Shown here: piece after piece, positions 27,344 to 36,250 of the stretch
Numbering within the stretch: the first letter of the stretch is position 1
Layout of the letters: each line of letters begins with the position of its first letter
Made by a program: the position numbers and the translations under genes
Virus record (IMG/VR): IMGVR_UViG_3300045003_000080
Span: 55,830-119,829 of that record
From: a virus
DNA: 64,000 nucleotides
Strand: one strand, 5' to 3'
The notes under the pieces: model-generated
Database searches by the model: none
What the model was told of the DNA's origin: nothing
The model's input: only the letters and a program-made list of their open reading frames with translations

Positions 27344-27430
27344 GGTTGGCCCTTTCGGGGCGGCCGGTGTTTCCGGCTCGGCCCCTAAGGCGGGTGGCAC
27401 TGTTTCATGTGAATCATCCTATAGTCATAC

Positions 27431-28366
27431 TCATGCGGCGAGGTGGGCCACGCCGTACGGACCACCGATCGCCGACGACAGGCCCGACCACAACCGACGC
27501 GGCCCGCCCACACTCGCTTCGGGGTACGACGCCGACACGTCGAACAAGTCGAGATCCAACACCACCCACGAATCCATCGGGTCGTAATCCGGGTGGAACA
27601 TCGGCTGATCGCAGTCCAACCCGATCACCCGCATCGTCGCGCCAGACGGGGCAAGCCGCACGTCCTGCTCGTATGGGTAGTGCAGATGCCCGTGAACGAG
27701 CAGCGTGGGCGTCACCAGGTCGGCGATCTGCTGAATCCGAACCTGGTTGCGGTAGCACTCCACCGGCTGCTTATACGTCCACCCGGGCGGCGTCGACCCG
27801 TCCGGCTTGTCGTGCGTCAAGAGCACGTCGACTCGGGTCCGGTCGCGCAGCACCCGCTCGAACTCCTCGTCGCTCGCCTCCTCCTCCGGGAACCACAACG
27901 TCCCGGACGCGTCGACGTTGACGTAGCGCAGCCCTGAGTTGCGCAGTTCGAGCGCGAGCTTGTGCGCCTGGTGTTCCTCGTCCAGGCGCATGAACTTGTC
28001 CACCGAATAGGCGCCACCGAACGCGAGGAACCGCTTGCTGCCCCACGTCCACCGGTGACCACGAGGCGCATACCGAAGGTTGGGGCGACAGATCAGGAAC
28101 CCCTCACTGTCGACGCAGTCGCCGTACTTCTCCAGCACCAACGACGTCTTGTCGTGGTTGCCGTCCAAGAAAAACACGGTGACCCCGGCCGCCTTCGCGG
28201 CCCCGTCGACGTCGTCGAAGAATCTGACGCCCTTCGCGGCGTGCTCCCACGCGCCAAAGTCCCCGACGACGAACACGATCGAGATGCCGCGTTGAGCAGC
28301 CATCCGGATCAGGTACCGCACATGCTTGATGTTGCCGTGCGTGTCGCCGGCGAGCAGGATCCTCAC
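27431..28366 (-). CDS. calcineurin-like metallophosphoesterase
   Basis: 311 residues from GTG 28366, overlapping the upstream stop (GTGA). Contains the full motif set in order: LLAGDTHGN, VVGDFGAWE, LDGNHDK, LLTHDKPDG and LVHGHLHYP. These ligands bind two metal ions and hydrolyse phosphoesters of nucleotides or other substrates. Substrate unknown; it may act in nucleic-acid repair or signalling. Confidence 0.9.
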   Translation of the reverse strand: MRILLAGDTHGNIKHVRYLIRMAAQRGISIVFVVGDFGAWEHAAKGVRFFDDVDGAAKAAGVTVFFLDGNHDKTSLVLEKYGDCVDSEGFLICRPNLRYAPRGHRWTWGSKRFLAFGGAYSVDKFMRLDEEHQAHKLALELRNSGLRYVNVDASGTLWFPEEEASDEEFERVLRDRTRVDVLLTHDKPDGSTPPGWTYKQPVECYRNQVRIQQIADLVTPTLLVHGHLHYPYEQDVRLAPSGATMRVIGLDCDQPMFHPDYDPMDSWVVLDLDLFDVSASYPEASVGGPRRLWSGLSSAIGGPYGVAHLAA

Positions 28367-28590
28367 GACGGCCCCAACCCGAACGCCCGCACTCGGTCGC
28401 ACGAGAGAAGACCAGCCGCGAGCAGGTCGTCGCGCACCCCCGCCATGTAGTCGGGCTCCACCGATTCGAGGTACGCGTACACCTCGTCCATCAACGTCTC
28501 AGGCACAGGCTCGCCCGGATGCTCAAGGTGGTGTTCGAGTAGCCGCATCAGCAGCCAGTTCGCGTCTACGCGGCGTGGACGGCGAGCCAT
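28363..28590 (-). CDS. small helical protein, unknown
   Basis: 75 residues, ATG, with short overlaps to both neighbours (start inside 28566-29264, stop inside the phosphoesterase start). Helical with LLEHHLEHPGEPVPETLMDE. Likely translated as part of the operon. Confidence 0.65.
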   Translation of the reverse strand: MARRPRRVDANWLLMRLLEHHLEHPGEPVPETLMDEVYAYLESVEPDYMAGVRDDLLAAGLLSCDRVRAFGLGPS

Positions 28591-29264
28591 TCCAGCCCCT
28601 TGTCGGTGATGGTGTAGTCATGGCGACGCGGCCCCCCGTTTGGGGTCAGCACGTCGCCGAACTCGCCCCGAAGCAGCCCGTGTCTGGCGAGCCGGTCCAG
28701 GACGTTCGCGAACGACGACGTCGGCCGGGAGTGCAACGCCGACGCCTCCGACACGCTCATCACGACCCCGACCGGGTCGGCGAACGACGCGAGCGCTTCC
28801 CTCGCGATCGGGGTGAGCGGAAGATCAAGCACGCCGTGTTCACCCGGCCACCGGTACACCAGTTGCGGGCGCAGCAGCTGGGCGACACCGCCCGTGCCCA
28901 CGGCGTAACGCCACGGGCGCCCGTCGCCTTCGACGCTCGTGGCTTCAATGAACCCCTTGAACGAACGGGTGGGGAACTCTTCGCCGATCTCGTTGAGCTG
29001 CTCCAGCATGCCGGGTGCGGCGTAGGGTTCGCTGGTGCGGGGGACCAGGGCGACGGCGTGGTTGTACACAACCGGGCCGTTGCGGTTGCGGCCGGCTGTT
29101 TGACGCATCTGGAACACGACGTGGACGTCCGGGTCGTTCAAGGTCGCACGGAACCGGCTTTTGTCAATGCGTGGACGGGGAATCGGGGGGACGATCAGGA
29201 TCGCGCTGCTGTGTAGCGCAGGCGCCAGCTCGACGTCCGGGAGGGTTTCACAACTCGTTGTCAT
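28566..29264 (-). CDS. protein with C-terminal winged-helix, unknown
   Basis: 232 residues, ATG 29264. N-terminal half has mixed strands (VHVVFQMRQTAGRNRNGPVV); the C-terminal third (SSFANVLDRLARHGLLRGEFG ... YTITDKGLEWL) looks like a winged helix with a wing of the DxYxITDKG type. Could be a DNA-binding regulator with an effector domain. A small leader ORF precedes it. Confidence 0.65.
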   Translation of the reverse strand: MTTSCETLPDVELAPALHSSAILIVPPIPRPRIDKSRFRATLNDPDVHVVFQMRQTAGRNRNGPVVYNHAVALVPRTSEPYAAPGMLEQLNEIGEEFPTRSFKGFIEATSVEGDGRPWRYAVGTGGVAQLLRPQLVYRWPGEHGVLDLPLTPIAREALASFADPVGVVMSVSEASALHSRPTSSFANVLDRLARHGLLRGEFGDVLTPNGGPRRHDYTITDKGLEWLAVHAA

Positions 29265-29359
29265 GGCGGCTTCGGGAGAGAAGGGAATATGCGTAGGCGG
29301 CCCCGTGTGAGAGACAGCTGGGGCCGCCTACAGGGTTTCGCATCAGGAGCTGGCGCGTC
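29248..29359 (-). CDS. possible 37-residue leader ORF
   Basis: Begins MTRQLLMRNP and stops at 29248, overlapping the start of 28566-29264 by 17 bases. It contains the 12-bp hairpin at 29293-29331 and the first 19 bases match part of the coding region of 25256-25846 (both encode TRQLLM). No ribosome site, but a -10 (TAATAT on minus, 29379-29384) sits about 20 bases upstream. Weak but suggestive. Confidence 0.35.
29293..29331. terminator. 12-bp hairpin in the leader of the 28566 gene
   Basis: Perfect stem 29293-29304 with 29320-29331 and a 15-base loop, placed inside the leader ORF. It could attenuate the accessory operon. No T-run follows in the minus direction. Confidence 0.45.
29340..29358. 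repeat. 19-base repeat shared with 25783-25801
   Basis: GCATCAGGAGCTGGCGCGT occurs here upstream of a minus gene, and identically inside the gene at 25256-25846. Same orientation. Suggests partial duplication. Confidence 0.7.
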
Positions 29360-29408
29360 ATCGCAGCGCACCGATTGAATATTACACTGGTACTTGCGTG
29401 TGTGCACG

Positions 29409-30416
29409 TCACGGGGGTGCGTGTACCCACGGGGCGGCGCCGGTGCGCCATGCGGCGAGCGCGTTCGGGTCGTCGGCGAGTGTCCAGTCGGCGCGTTTGC
29501 CCTGCGCAAGCCCGTAGTCGAAGTACACCACGCCGACAACACGTTTATCCGCGAGAGCACCGGCGAGCAGAGCCGCGACCCACGTTGCCTTTGACGGGCC
29601 CGGCTGCGCACCCGTTTCGACGATCAACACGTTGTCGTTGGTGAAACGGGCGATCTGCTGCTCGGTGCGCCCGAACAGGGTCGGCCACGAATCCTCACCC
29701 AGCCGCCCGGTCCAGTACCCGACCAGGCCCACCCACGTCACGTACGCGTCCCCGGGCCAGTACGGGGCGAGCGCCACATCAGGCACGGGGTTGATCACGT
29801 TCGGCGTCCACACCCAGATGACGTTGTTCGCGCCGACTTTGCCGAACAGGTCGTGGATGTGGCGCCACGCCGCGACGAACGCCTGGGGGGATTCGGCTTG
29901 GGTGCCCCAGGGCTGCCAGTTGCCGTTGAACTCGTGGGCGAAACTGACCACGACCGGGTCCCGGTAGGCGGCGACCGCGTCGGCGACCCGGGTCAGATAC
30001 CCATCCTGGGTTCCGGACGCGATCGTTTCGAAACGCGTCTGGTCCGGATCCCAGTTCACCAGGGTCAGCGCCCCGTCCGCCTGGAACGTGTCGACTGACC
30101 AAATCGGGAACGGCTGCCCCCACCCCAGGTACAGTTCCGCGATCTGGGGCGACGTCCCTGTTTCCTGCGTGAACGTGGCGTACGGTCCCCACCCGGTGCC
30201 GGGTTCGGCGACCCCGAGCAGTCGGCGAAGCGGATGCGTCACGGTCGACGGGACCGGGGGCGCCGGCGAGATCGTGGGCGGCAGCGACGTCCACGTCGAC
30301 GCCCCGGGTACCCCGGGCGTGAGGGCCTGGTGGCTCAGGTAGTACAGCCATACGACCGTGACGACGCCGAACACGGCGAGCACGGCGCCGACTGCTTTCT
30401 GTTTGCGTGTCGTCAT
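29409..30416 (-). CDS. membrane-anchored GH26-like glycanase
   Basis: 335 residues, ATG 30416, overlapping the upstream gene by four bases. Residues 8-28 (AVGAVLAVFGVVTVVWLYYL) form a signal anchor; a Pro/Thr linker follows. The catalytic part has SFAHEFNGNWQPWG (general acid/base Glu) and VLIVETGAQ (nucleophile Glu), the pattern of GH26 beta-mannanase-type enzymes. Together with the upstream synthase it may trim or release an exopolysaccharide. Confidence 0.75.
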   Translation of the reverse strand: MTTRKQKAVGAVLAVFGVVTVVWLYYLSHQALTPGVPGASTWTSLPPTISPAPPVPSTVTHPLRRLLGVAEPGTGWGPYATFTQETGTSPQIAELYLGWGQPFPIWSVDTFQADGALTLVNWDPDQTRFETIASGTQDGYLTRVADAVAAYRDPVVVSFAHEFNGNWQPWGTQAESPQAFVAAWRHIHDLFGKVGANNVIWVWTPNVINPVPDVALAPYWPGDAYVTWVGLVGYWTGRLGEDSWPTLFGRTEQQIARFTNDNVLIVETGAQPGPSKATWVAALLAGALADKRVVGVVYFDYGLAQGKRADWTLADDPNALAAWRTGAAPWVHAPP

Positions 30417-32419
30417 GGCGTCGGGGAGGGTGGTGGGGGAGTGGTGGTGATCACGGGCGGGTTCGTGACTGTCGGTGCGGGGGTGGTGGGTATCGCGAGG
30501 GCAGTGGCGGTCGATGGGGATGTGGTGGGTGTCGTCGCGGGCGCGCTCGACGCTGCCGACGCCGGGTGGCTGCTGGGGCCCGGTTTCGCCGAGCGGGTGA
30601 TCGGCGCCGCGACCAGCACCGGCGCTTTGCTGTAGGTGCTGGGTGACATGGACGGCAGGACCACGCGGGGTGCGGAGGTGGCTGCCAACGTCGGGGGTGC
30701 GATCTGTGCGACCTGGGGTACGGTCGGCAGCCCCGGCCCACGCCCGGTGAAGATCACCGCCAAGCCGATGGTCACGGCGACGACGAGGAACCCGGCCGCG
30801 ACGACCGGCAACGGGGGCAGGTGGTAGCGGTGATCGTGTCGCGCCGAGCGCACGCGGGGGATCGTGGTCACGGTGGTGTCGGTGGACGCCGGCAGGCGCA
30901 TCGTGTCGGCCAGGCTGAATGCGGGCACTGGTTCAAGCGGGTTGGGGTGGGTGTCTTCCGGGTCGTCCGGTGGCGCTGTCCATGTGACCGACGCGAGAAC
31001 CTCGCCCGGGATGGGCTTTCGGTGTTTGTCCATGCCGACTTCCACTTTCTTGCGCGTGCCCCAGTCGTTGTTGGCGCAGGTCAGCATCCCGTAGACGCGT
31101 AGCGGGCGCAGCACCAGCAGCGACCACAGCCACGAGAAGGGGGAGAGTAGGAACGTGTCGAGCTGGTAGAGAGGCGACTGATCCGAGCGCGCCACCAACA
31201 GCGAACGCACATTGCTCAGGTACGCGCTGAAGATCGCGGCCGAGAACGCCGACAGGCTCAGCCGCCCGTGCGTGGGCAGGTACAGGAACACGTATATATA
31301 GGCGGCGCTGGACACGGGCAACTGCCACCAGTTGATCAAGTTGATCCACCAGCCGTAGGAACGCACCGGCAGGTAGCGGGCCCGCCAGATCGACCGGATC
31401 GTGGAACCACGCATCCACCGGATCCACTGGCGCGTGATCGCGGACACGTTGTCGTGGTACTCGGTGAACTGGAACGCGCTCATCTGCTGGACGGCTTTGC
31501 CCCGCCCCAACGCGTACAACGTCAACAACGAATCGTCGGAGTAGCTGACCTCACGCCCCATGAACGTTTCAGCGACGTACGCGTCCACGGTTTCCCACAG
31601 AAGCTTGGCCCGGTAGCCGGCGAACGTGCCCCGATTGACCAGGACGTTGCCCCCGGTGACGTTCAGAGCGCAGCACTGCACCATCTGCCAGACCAACTGC
31701 CGCATCCCGTTGATCCGGGTGAGCACGTTCACGGCCTGGTTGCGGGCGAGTTCCACGCCCGCGACGGACTGCACGAGCCGGTCGTAGAACGGGATGAGAA
31801 TCTGTTCGATCGCGCGCCGTTCCAGGACCGTGTCGGAGTCGAGGGTGAGCACGACCCCGTCGCGCACCGAGCGGAACGTCCACGCCTGCGCGGTGCGTTT
31901 CCCTTTCTGCGCCATCAGCACCCAGTTGAATTCGATGCGCCGACCCTTGAACTTCGGCTCCCAGAAGCTACGTAGCTCCTCGTAGTTCGCGCCCCCGTCG
32001 GTGCACCCGTTGATGACGACGTCGACCCGGTTCGGGGGCCTGACCTGGTGGAACAGGGCGTACAGCACCCGGTCGACGATCTCGCGCGACTCGTTGAACA
32101 ACGGGATGTTCACCGTGACCGGCAGTTTGTCGAGGTACTCGCGTTTGCGGGCGGTCATGGTGAACGGCCGGTCGAGCCACGCGAGGATCGTCTGGTGGGT
32201 CGCGGCGAGCATCAGCACGGTCCATAGCAGCGCCTGGTGGTCGTGTCCGTGCAGCGCGAGCAGATCCTGTCCGGCCCGGTATGTGAACCACAACACGATG
32301 ATCAGCAGCGAGAGCCACATCGCGACCGGGACGCGGCGTCGGCGCAGCCGAGCGGTCGGGATCTTGTACCCGTCGGCGCTCAGCGCCGCTTCTTGGGTGA
32401 ATGTCATCTGTGTCGTCAC
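30413..32419 (-). CDS. polysaccharide synthase, GT2 membrane glycosyltransferase
   Basis: 668 residues, GTG 32419. Two N-terminal helices, then a GT2 domain: VNIPLFNES, VVINGCTDGG, VLTLDSDTV (DxD), SYSDDSLL and QWIRWMRG (QxxRW), the catalytic set of processive synthases like hyaluronan or cellulose synthase. Further membrane helices follow, then a ~170-residue cytoplasmic/extracellular tail with one helix and a Pro/Ser/Thr-rich end. Overlaps the GH26 gene by four bases; product unknown. Confidence 0.85.
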   Translation of the reverse strand: MTTQMTFTQEAALSADGYKIPTARLRRRRVPVAMWLSLLIIVLWFTYRAGQDLLALHGHDHQALLWTVLMLAATHQTILAWLDRPFTMTARKREYLDKLPVTVNIPLFNESREIVDRVLYALFHQVRPPNRVDVVINGCTDGGANYEELRSFWEPKFKGRRIEFNWVLMAQKGKRTAQAWTFRSVRDGVVLTLDSDTVLERRAIEQILIPFYDRLVQSVAGVELARNQAVNVLTRINGMRQLVWQMVQCCALNVTGGNVLVNRGTFAGYRAKLLWETVDAYVAETFMGREVSYSDDSLLTLYALGRGKAVQQMSAFQFTEYHDNVSAITRQWIRWMRGSTIRSIWRARYLPVRSYGWWINLINWWQLPVSSAAYIYVFLYLPTHGRLSLSAFSAAIFSAYLSNVRSLLVARSDQSPLYQLDTFLLSPFSWLWSLLVLRPLRVYGMLTCANNDWGTRKKVEVGMDKHRKPIPGEVLASVTWTAPPDDPEDTHPNPLEPVPAFSLADTMRLPASTDTTVTTIPRVRSARHDHRYHLPPLPVVAAGFLVVAVTIGLAVIFTGRGPGLPTVPQVAQIAPPTLAATSAPRVVLPSMSPSTYSKAPVLVAAPITRSAKPGPSSHPASAASSAPATTPTTSPSTATALAIPTTPAPTVTNPPVITTTPPPPSPTP

Positions 32420-32553
32420 GTCTGCTCCAGTTCTTTACCGCGACGGAACCCGAACTTCGCGACGAGAGCGCCGACGACGCAGGACAGGAAACTGCCCCCC
32501 GCGACCAACACGTCTATCACCTGTTTGTGATTCAGGATCAGTGCCAGTTTCAT
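32416..32553 (-). CDS. 45-residue single-pass membrane protein
   Basis: ATG 32553 with AGGGGGGACACC upstream; ends with a TGA overlapping the synthase start (GTGA). One hydrophobic segment (VIDVLVAGGSFLSCVVGALV) then a basic tail. Below the usual ORF size limit. May be a subunit or regulator of the synthase. Confidence 0.6.
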   Translation of the reverse strand: MKLALILNHKQVIDVLVAGGSFLSCVVGALVAKFGFRRGKELEQT

Positions 32554-34067
32554 GGTGTCCCCCCTGCGTGCAGTGGTGACGGATCAAGCTGCCACACCGT
32601 GTAGGGCGCGCCGGAGCCCAGGGTGTCCGGTGGCAGCTGCGCGATCGGTGTGTAGTCCCGGAATTCGCGGATCGCTGCGGTGACGACGCCGTCTTGCGGT
32701 TCGGCGCCGTCGAGGATGATCTCAGCGAACGCGCGGTGGCGCACGGCGTCGGTCAGGGCGGCGTTCCCGGTCAGGGACTGCCCGGTGGCCGGGTCGGTGT
32801 AGGTGTACGACGCGGCTTCTTTCCACTGCAGCGACGACACGTCCCCGACGTAGTATGCGGGGATCGCACTGTGGTCTTCGAGCAGGTACCGGTCGGTTCC
32901 CGGGTGTACGACCCCGGCGAGGGCGGTGATGAACGCCGGGTTCTCGTGCGGCCAGTCGACCAGGGCGCTCGCTTGGGTCGCGGTGAAACCGATCAGGATC
33001 GCAAGTCCTGCTGTGGCGAGCACGGTCGCGCGCCACCGGTGCGCACGCACGACCGGCCACAGTGCGTGCGCGGCGACGATCACCCCGAACCAGGCGCCGA
33101 ATACCACGTGTTTGTGCAGGGACACGGTGGTGCCGATCCGCGCTTGGTTGAGCGGGGCGAGGGTGACGGCGACCGCGAGGGTGGCGGCGAGCAGGGTGAC
33201 CGGTCCGAGTTTGTGGCGCAGGCCCGCGACGGCCACGCCGATGACGGCGAGCACGACGACGACACCCACCCATTGCCACGCGAGGTGTAGGACGAGCCCG
33301 GAGGGTTGGCCCATTCCGGGTTGTCGGCTGCCCCTGGCGACGGTGGTGTATGCGATCCCGGTCCAGTATTTCGGGCCGGCCAGCAGCAGTGCGGCGCCCA
33401 TGATGACGGCGACGCAGGATGCGTAGCGGATCGCTGCTTTCCATGCGTTGACGTGGTGCGCGCCCTGTAACGCGGGTGCGAGCGCCGCGAGGGCGATCAC
33501 GACCGGGTCGTAGAGCGCTGTCGCGTATTTGGTCGCGTTGGCCAGTACCAGCAGCACCGGTGAGGCGATGAACAGCCGGATGTTCGCTGCGAGGGATTCG
33601 TCGTAGGGGCGTCCGACAGCGAGTGTCGCGGCTGCCGCGAGCAGGAACAGCGCCATCGGGTCGTAGGTGGCGAACGCGGAGAGGAACTGTGTGCCGGCCA
33701 GTGACGCGAACAGCGCTGTCGCGAGGGTCGCTTCCGGGGCGCCGAACAGGGTTTTGGTGGTGCGGTACAGCAGTATGGTCGCGCCGAGCACGAACCCGAG
33801 GCCGAGCAGTCTTGCGGCGAGCAGCCCGCCCAGCGAGTCGGCTAGTGCGCCCAGGGGCGGGTACACGGCCGGGCTGCCGGAGAAGTACAGGGGGTAGTCC
33901 TGTACCACCGAACCGTGTAGCCAGTGCGCGAGCATCTGATGCCCGGAGTAGAGGTAGAGGGCCTCGTCGCCGAACGCGGAGTCGGCGTGCAGGAGCCGGA
34001 ACGAGAGGGCGACTTGGACGGTGAGGATCGCGAGCAGGGGCCAGGGAAGTCGGCGCAGGGCGGTCAT
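32550..34067 (-). CDS. GT-C family membrane glycosyltransferase
   Basis: 505 residues, ATG 34067. About ten hydrophobic helices; an acidic motif ADSAFGDEALYLYSGH in the first loop is typical of the GT39/GT83-type (polyprenyl-phosphate sugar) transferases. C-terminal soluble domain of ~120 residues. Next to the GT2 synthase, so it likely adds side sugars to the same polymer. Family level confidence only. Confidence 0.75.
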   Translation of the reverse strand: MTALRRLPWPLLAILTVQVALSFRLLHADSAFGDEALYLYSGHQMLAHWLHGSVVQDYPLYFSGSPAVYPPLGALADSLGGLLAARLLGLGFVLGATILLYRTTKTLFGAPEATLATALFASLAGTQFLSAFATYDPMALFLLAAAATLAVGRPYDESLAANIRLFIASPVLLVLANATKYATALYDPVVIALAALAPALQGAHHVNAWKAAIRYASCVAVIMGAALLLAGPKYWTGIAYTTVARGSRQPGMGQPSGLVLHLAWQWVGVVVVLAVIGVAVAGLRHKLGPVTLLAATLAVAVTLAPLNQARIGTTVSLHKHVVFGAWFGVIVAAHALWPVVRAHRWRATVLATAGLAILIGFTATQASALVDWPHENPAFITALAGVVHPGTDRYLLEDHSAIPAYYVGDVSSLQWKEAASYTYTDPATGQSLTGNAALTDAVRHRAFAEIILDGAEPQDGVVTAAIREFRDYTPIAQLPPDTLGSGAPYTVWQLDPSPLHAGGTP

Positions 34068-34354
34068 TCGGCGTCCTGCCCTTTCTCGTCGGTGGTTTCC
34101 GGTTCGGGTTCACCCGGGGGGTACTGGTTGTAGGTGCCGCATTCGCACTGCCAGACGCTCTGCGCGACGATCTCCGGGGGCACACCCCGGGTGATGATCA
34201 CGCCGCACAGGAAGCACTTGGTGACCAAGGGCACTGCGTTGTTGGTCTCGTTCTCGCACAACGGGCCCCGGTGCATCTCGCCGTGCACGACGATGGTGTG
34301 CCTCTCGGCGAACTCGCTGCTGACGGCTCTGAGCGCGACCACTTGCATGTTCAC
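34064..34354 (-). CDS. small Cys-containing protein, unknown
   Basis: 96 residues from GTG 34354, GTGA overlap with the upstream gene and four-base overlap downstream. Two cysteine pairs (CFLC and CECG) in the middle may bind zinc. C-terminus acidic. Unknown function. Confidence 0.6.
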   Translation of the reverse strand: MNMQVVALRAVSSEFAERHTIVVHGEMHRGPLCENETNNAVPLVTKCFLCGVIITRGVPPEIVAQSVWQCECGTYNQYPPGEPEPETTDEKGQDAE

Positions 34355-34704
34355 CGGTTGTCGTCCTTCCCGATGTACTCGTCGAGCAGTTCCGAGTAGC
34401 CGTCGATGGTTTCCGTCAGTTGCCCGGTACGGAACAGTCGCGCTATCTGCGCCGCCATGTCGGGGCCCGCCTCGTCGAGAACCGCGTCAAGTTGCTGTCG
34501 TGTCGCGTCCAGGACGGCTTGGCTGTGTGCGCGGCGCCACCACAGGGGGCGCCCTTCGTACAGGGCGTAGATGGTCAGGACGGCGCTGCCGATGCCGGCC
34601 AGGCGGGCGGTCGTGGCGTCGTGGCGTAGCGCGGCGATCGTGGCGGTGAACGCGAAGGCGATTCCCGGTGTGAACACGTCCAGCCGCCCGAGTAGCCGCC
34701 TCAT
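34351..34704 (-). CDS. small membrane-associated helical protein
   Basis: 117 residues from ATG 34704 (MRRLLGRLDVFT) with AAGGGGCC upstream; the longer frame is not favoured. One or two hydrophobic segments (PGIAFAFTATIAAL, GIGSAVLTIYALYEG) then a long helical C-terminus ending in LDEYIGKDD. Unknown. Confidence 0.6.
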   Translation of the reverse strand: MRRLLGRLDVFTPGIAFAFTATIAALRHDATTARLAGIGSAVLTIYALYEGRPLWWRRAHSQAVLDATRQQLDAVLDEAGPDMAAQIARLFRTGQLTETIDGYSELLDEYIGKDDNR

Positions 34705-34938
34705 TGCGGCCCCTTGCGGTCGATGTGGGTGGCGCTGTAGGCGAGGTCGCCGGCTGCTGCGACGACGAGCATATACACGGGCCAGGGCAGGTCGGCGATC
34801 CATGCGAATCCCCAGCCCAGGGCGATGGCGCACAGCATGAGGGCTATGCCGGCGTGGTCGCCGGTGGTGGTGTGGGCTTTGTGGGATGCGGGTTTCGGCA
34901 AAGGTGTTGATACATTCCGCGCGTGCGGAACCCCCATG
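34701..34938 (-). CDS. small membrane protein
   Basis: 78 residues from ATG 34938 (MGVPHARNVSTP), GGGGGGAGGAA upstream. Two predicted helices (IALMLCAIALGWGFAWIAD and VYMLVVAAAGDLAYSA). Start of the small membrane-protein set before the glycosyltransferases. Confidence 0.6.
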
Positions 34939-34954
34939 GCGTGTTCCTCCCCCC

Positions 34955-35056
34955 TCAACCTGTGGTCATGGGTGTGTTGCGGCGTGCGGATTCGACGTCG
35001 TGTTCTAAACGCATGGAGTCGGTGAATTCGGCGCACAACCGTGCGACTGGCTTCAT
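34955..35056 (-). CDS. 33-residue peptide gene
   Basis: ATG 35056 with a strong AGGGGGGAGCTGGT site, TGA at 34955-34957. Encodes a short charged peptide (RLCAEFTDSMRLEHDVES). First candidate gene of the minus accessory operon; very short and unconfirmed. Confidence 0.45.
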   Translation of the reverse strand: MKPVARLCAEFTDSMRLEHDVESARRNTPMTTG

Positions 35057-35179
35057 ACCAGCTCCCCCCTTTCGCGCTATACAATTATGTCAAGCCGTTC
35101 CCCAGTGCACGCCGGGAGCGGCGTGGTTGCGGGGAGTGAGCGCCCCCACGTTACTGCTGACGGGGCGTCACGGAACCCC

Positions 35180-35201
35180 TTGTGACAGATTCGTCACACA
35201 A
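35180..35201. promoter_or_regulatory. inverted repeat TTGTGAC-N6-GTCACACAA
   Basis: An imperfect palindrome with half-sites TGTGAC and GTCACA separated by six bases. It lies downstream of the ParB-like gene and upstream of the 35056 ORF on minus. Could be an operator. Regulator unknown. Confidence 0.4.
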
Positions 35202-35262
35202 CTTGCGCGGGAATGCCAATCGGGGCCGCCTTCATGTGCGAAGCGACCCCGACCGGCTACGC

Positions 35263-36171
35263 TCAGTGCAACACCGACAAGGGCTTGGGGTAGCGCTGTG
35301 GCGCCCTGCCACCAGCCGCAAACCGAATGTATTCGACGCGCCTGCCGACGCGGTAGTGCTCCCACGCCACGAACACCCATGCGAGCCGAAGCCAGGTGGG
35401 CACCCGTTCCTTCGTGGCCCGCTTGTTCTCCAGCACCTGCCTGAGCGCGTACACCGGGTCGCCCCGCTTGATGTCCTGCCCGTCGATGAGGCGCTCCAGA
35501 AAATCCACGCTGTCCTCAGCGTCGACCTGGTCGAGCACGTACGCGGCGAGCATGCCGGCGCTGGCCGGGATGCGGGTGGCGCGGTAGATCTGCCAGCCGC
35601 GCGTCTGCAGGTCCGGGGCCAGGGGTTCCAGGCGCTCCTCCCACAGTTCCAGCAGCTCCGGCACCGACGGGTTGCCCTTGCTGCCGCCTTGGGCCTCGCG
35701 CAGGTCCCCGTCGTACATGTCGTACTCCCACATCAGCCGTGTCCAGGCGGCCAGGTTGCGGGTGTCGCCGTGTCCGGCCATGCGCAGCTCGTCCGCGAGG
35801 GTCCGCTTGCGCCCGATGTCGATGGTGCGCCGCACTTTGGGGTCCAGGCCGCGCACGATGATCACGGGGATCGAGAATTCGGCTTCGCCTTCGGCTTGTA
35901 GCAACTCGTTGGCGCGGATGAACGCGTGGACACGGTGTTGGCCGTCGAGGAACCTGCCGTTCACGTCGAGCCGAAGGGTGTCGCCGTTGAACAGCCACCT
36001 GTCGCCGAGCAGGTTGCGCACGTGGCGCTCGACCTCTTCGAGGCTGACGCGCCTGTTGGCGGCGTTGGCGTCGATCAGCTCGCGGGCGAGTTTGACGGTG
36101 AGGCGTTCGGTGGAGTGGGTGACGCCGACCGTGCTGATGGGTTCGGGCCTGGCGCATGAAGGTGTGGCCAT
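35263..36171 (-). CDS. ParB/Srx-like nuclease-domain protein
   Basis: 302 residues, ATG 36171. N-terminal half carries the ParB-type pattern FLDGQHRVHAFI near residue 90, preceded by the helix KLARELIDANAANRRVSLEEVERHVRN. C-terminal half is helical (LLELWEERLEPLAPDLQTRG). Such phage proteins bind DNA or nucleotides, or act as antirepressor-type regulators. The gene is driven by the palindromic operator at 36239. Confidence 0.75.
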   Translation of the reverse strand: MATPSCARPEPISTVGVTHSTERLTVKLARELIDANAANRRVSLEEVERHVRNLLGDRWLFNGDTLRLDVNGRFLDGQHRVHAFIRANELLQAEGEAEFSIPVIIVRGLDPKVRRTIDIGRKRTLADELRMAGHGDTRNLAAWTRLMWEYDMYDGDLREAQGGSKGNPSVPELLELWEERLEPLAPDLQTRGWQIYRATRIPASAGMLAAYVLDQVDAEDSVDFLERLIDGQDIKRGDPVYALRQVLENKRATKERVPTWLRLAWVFVAWEHYRVGRRVEYIRFAAGGRAPQRYPKPLSVLH

Positions 36172-36221
36172 AGTTGTTCCTGGTGATTGGTGTGACGAAT
36201 GTGATCGATGTGACGCACGGC

Positions 36222-36250
36222 ACCGTACGCGCGCAGTCTTATCATGTCAA
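36222..36250 (-). promoter_or_regulatory. promoter of the ParB-like gene
   Basis: Read on minus: TTGACA (36250-36245), 17-base spacer, TACGGT (36227-36222). The -35 lies inside the palindrome at 36239-36263. Confidence 0.6.

Noticed and set aside
32722-34185. 487-codon minus frame overlapping the GT-C gene
   Set aside because: Same strand but other frame; Arg/Pro-rich low-complexity, while the 32550-34067 frame has membrane helices and a motif.
35088-35093. TTGACA on minus upstream of the 35056 ORF
   Set aside because: The only TATA-like box lies six bases from it, so it is not a normal -35/-10 pair; spacing fails.
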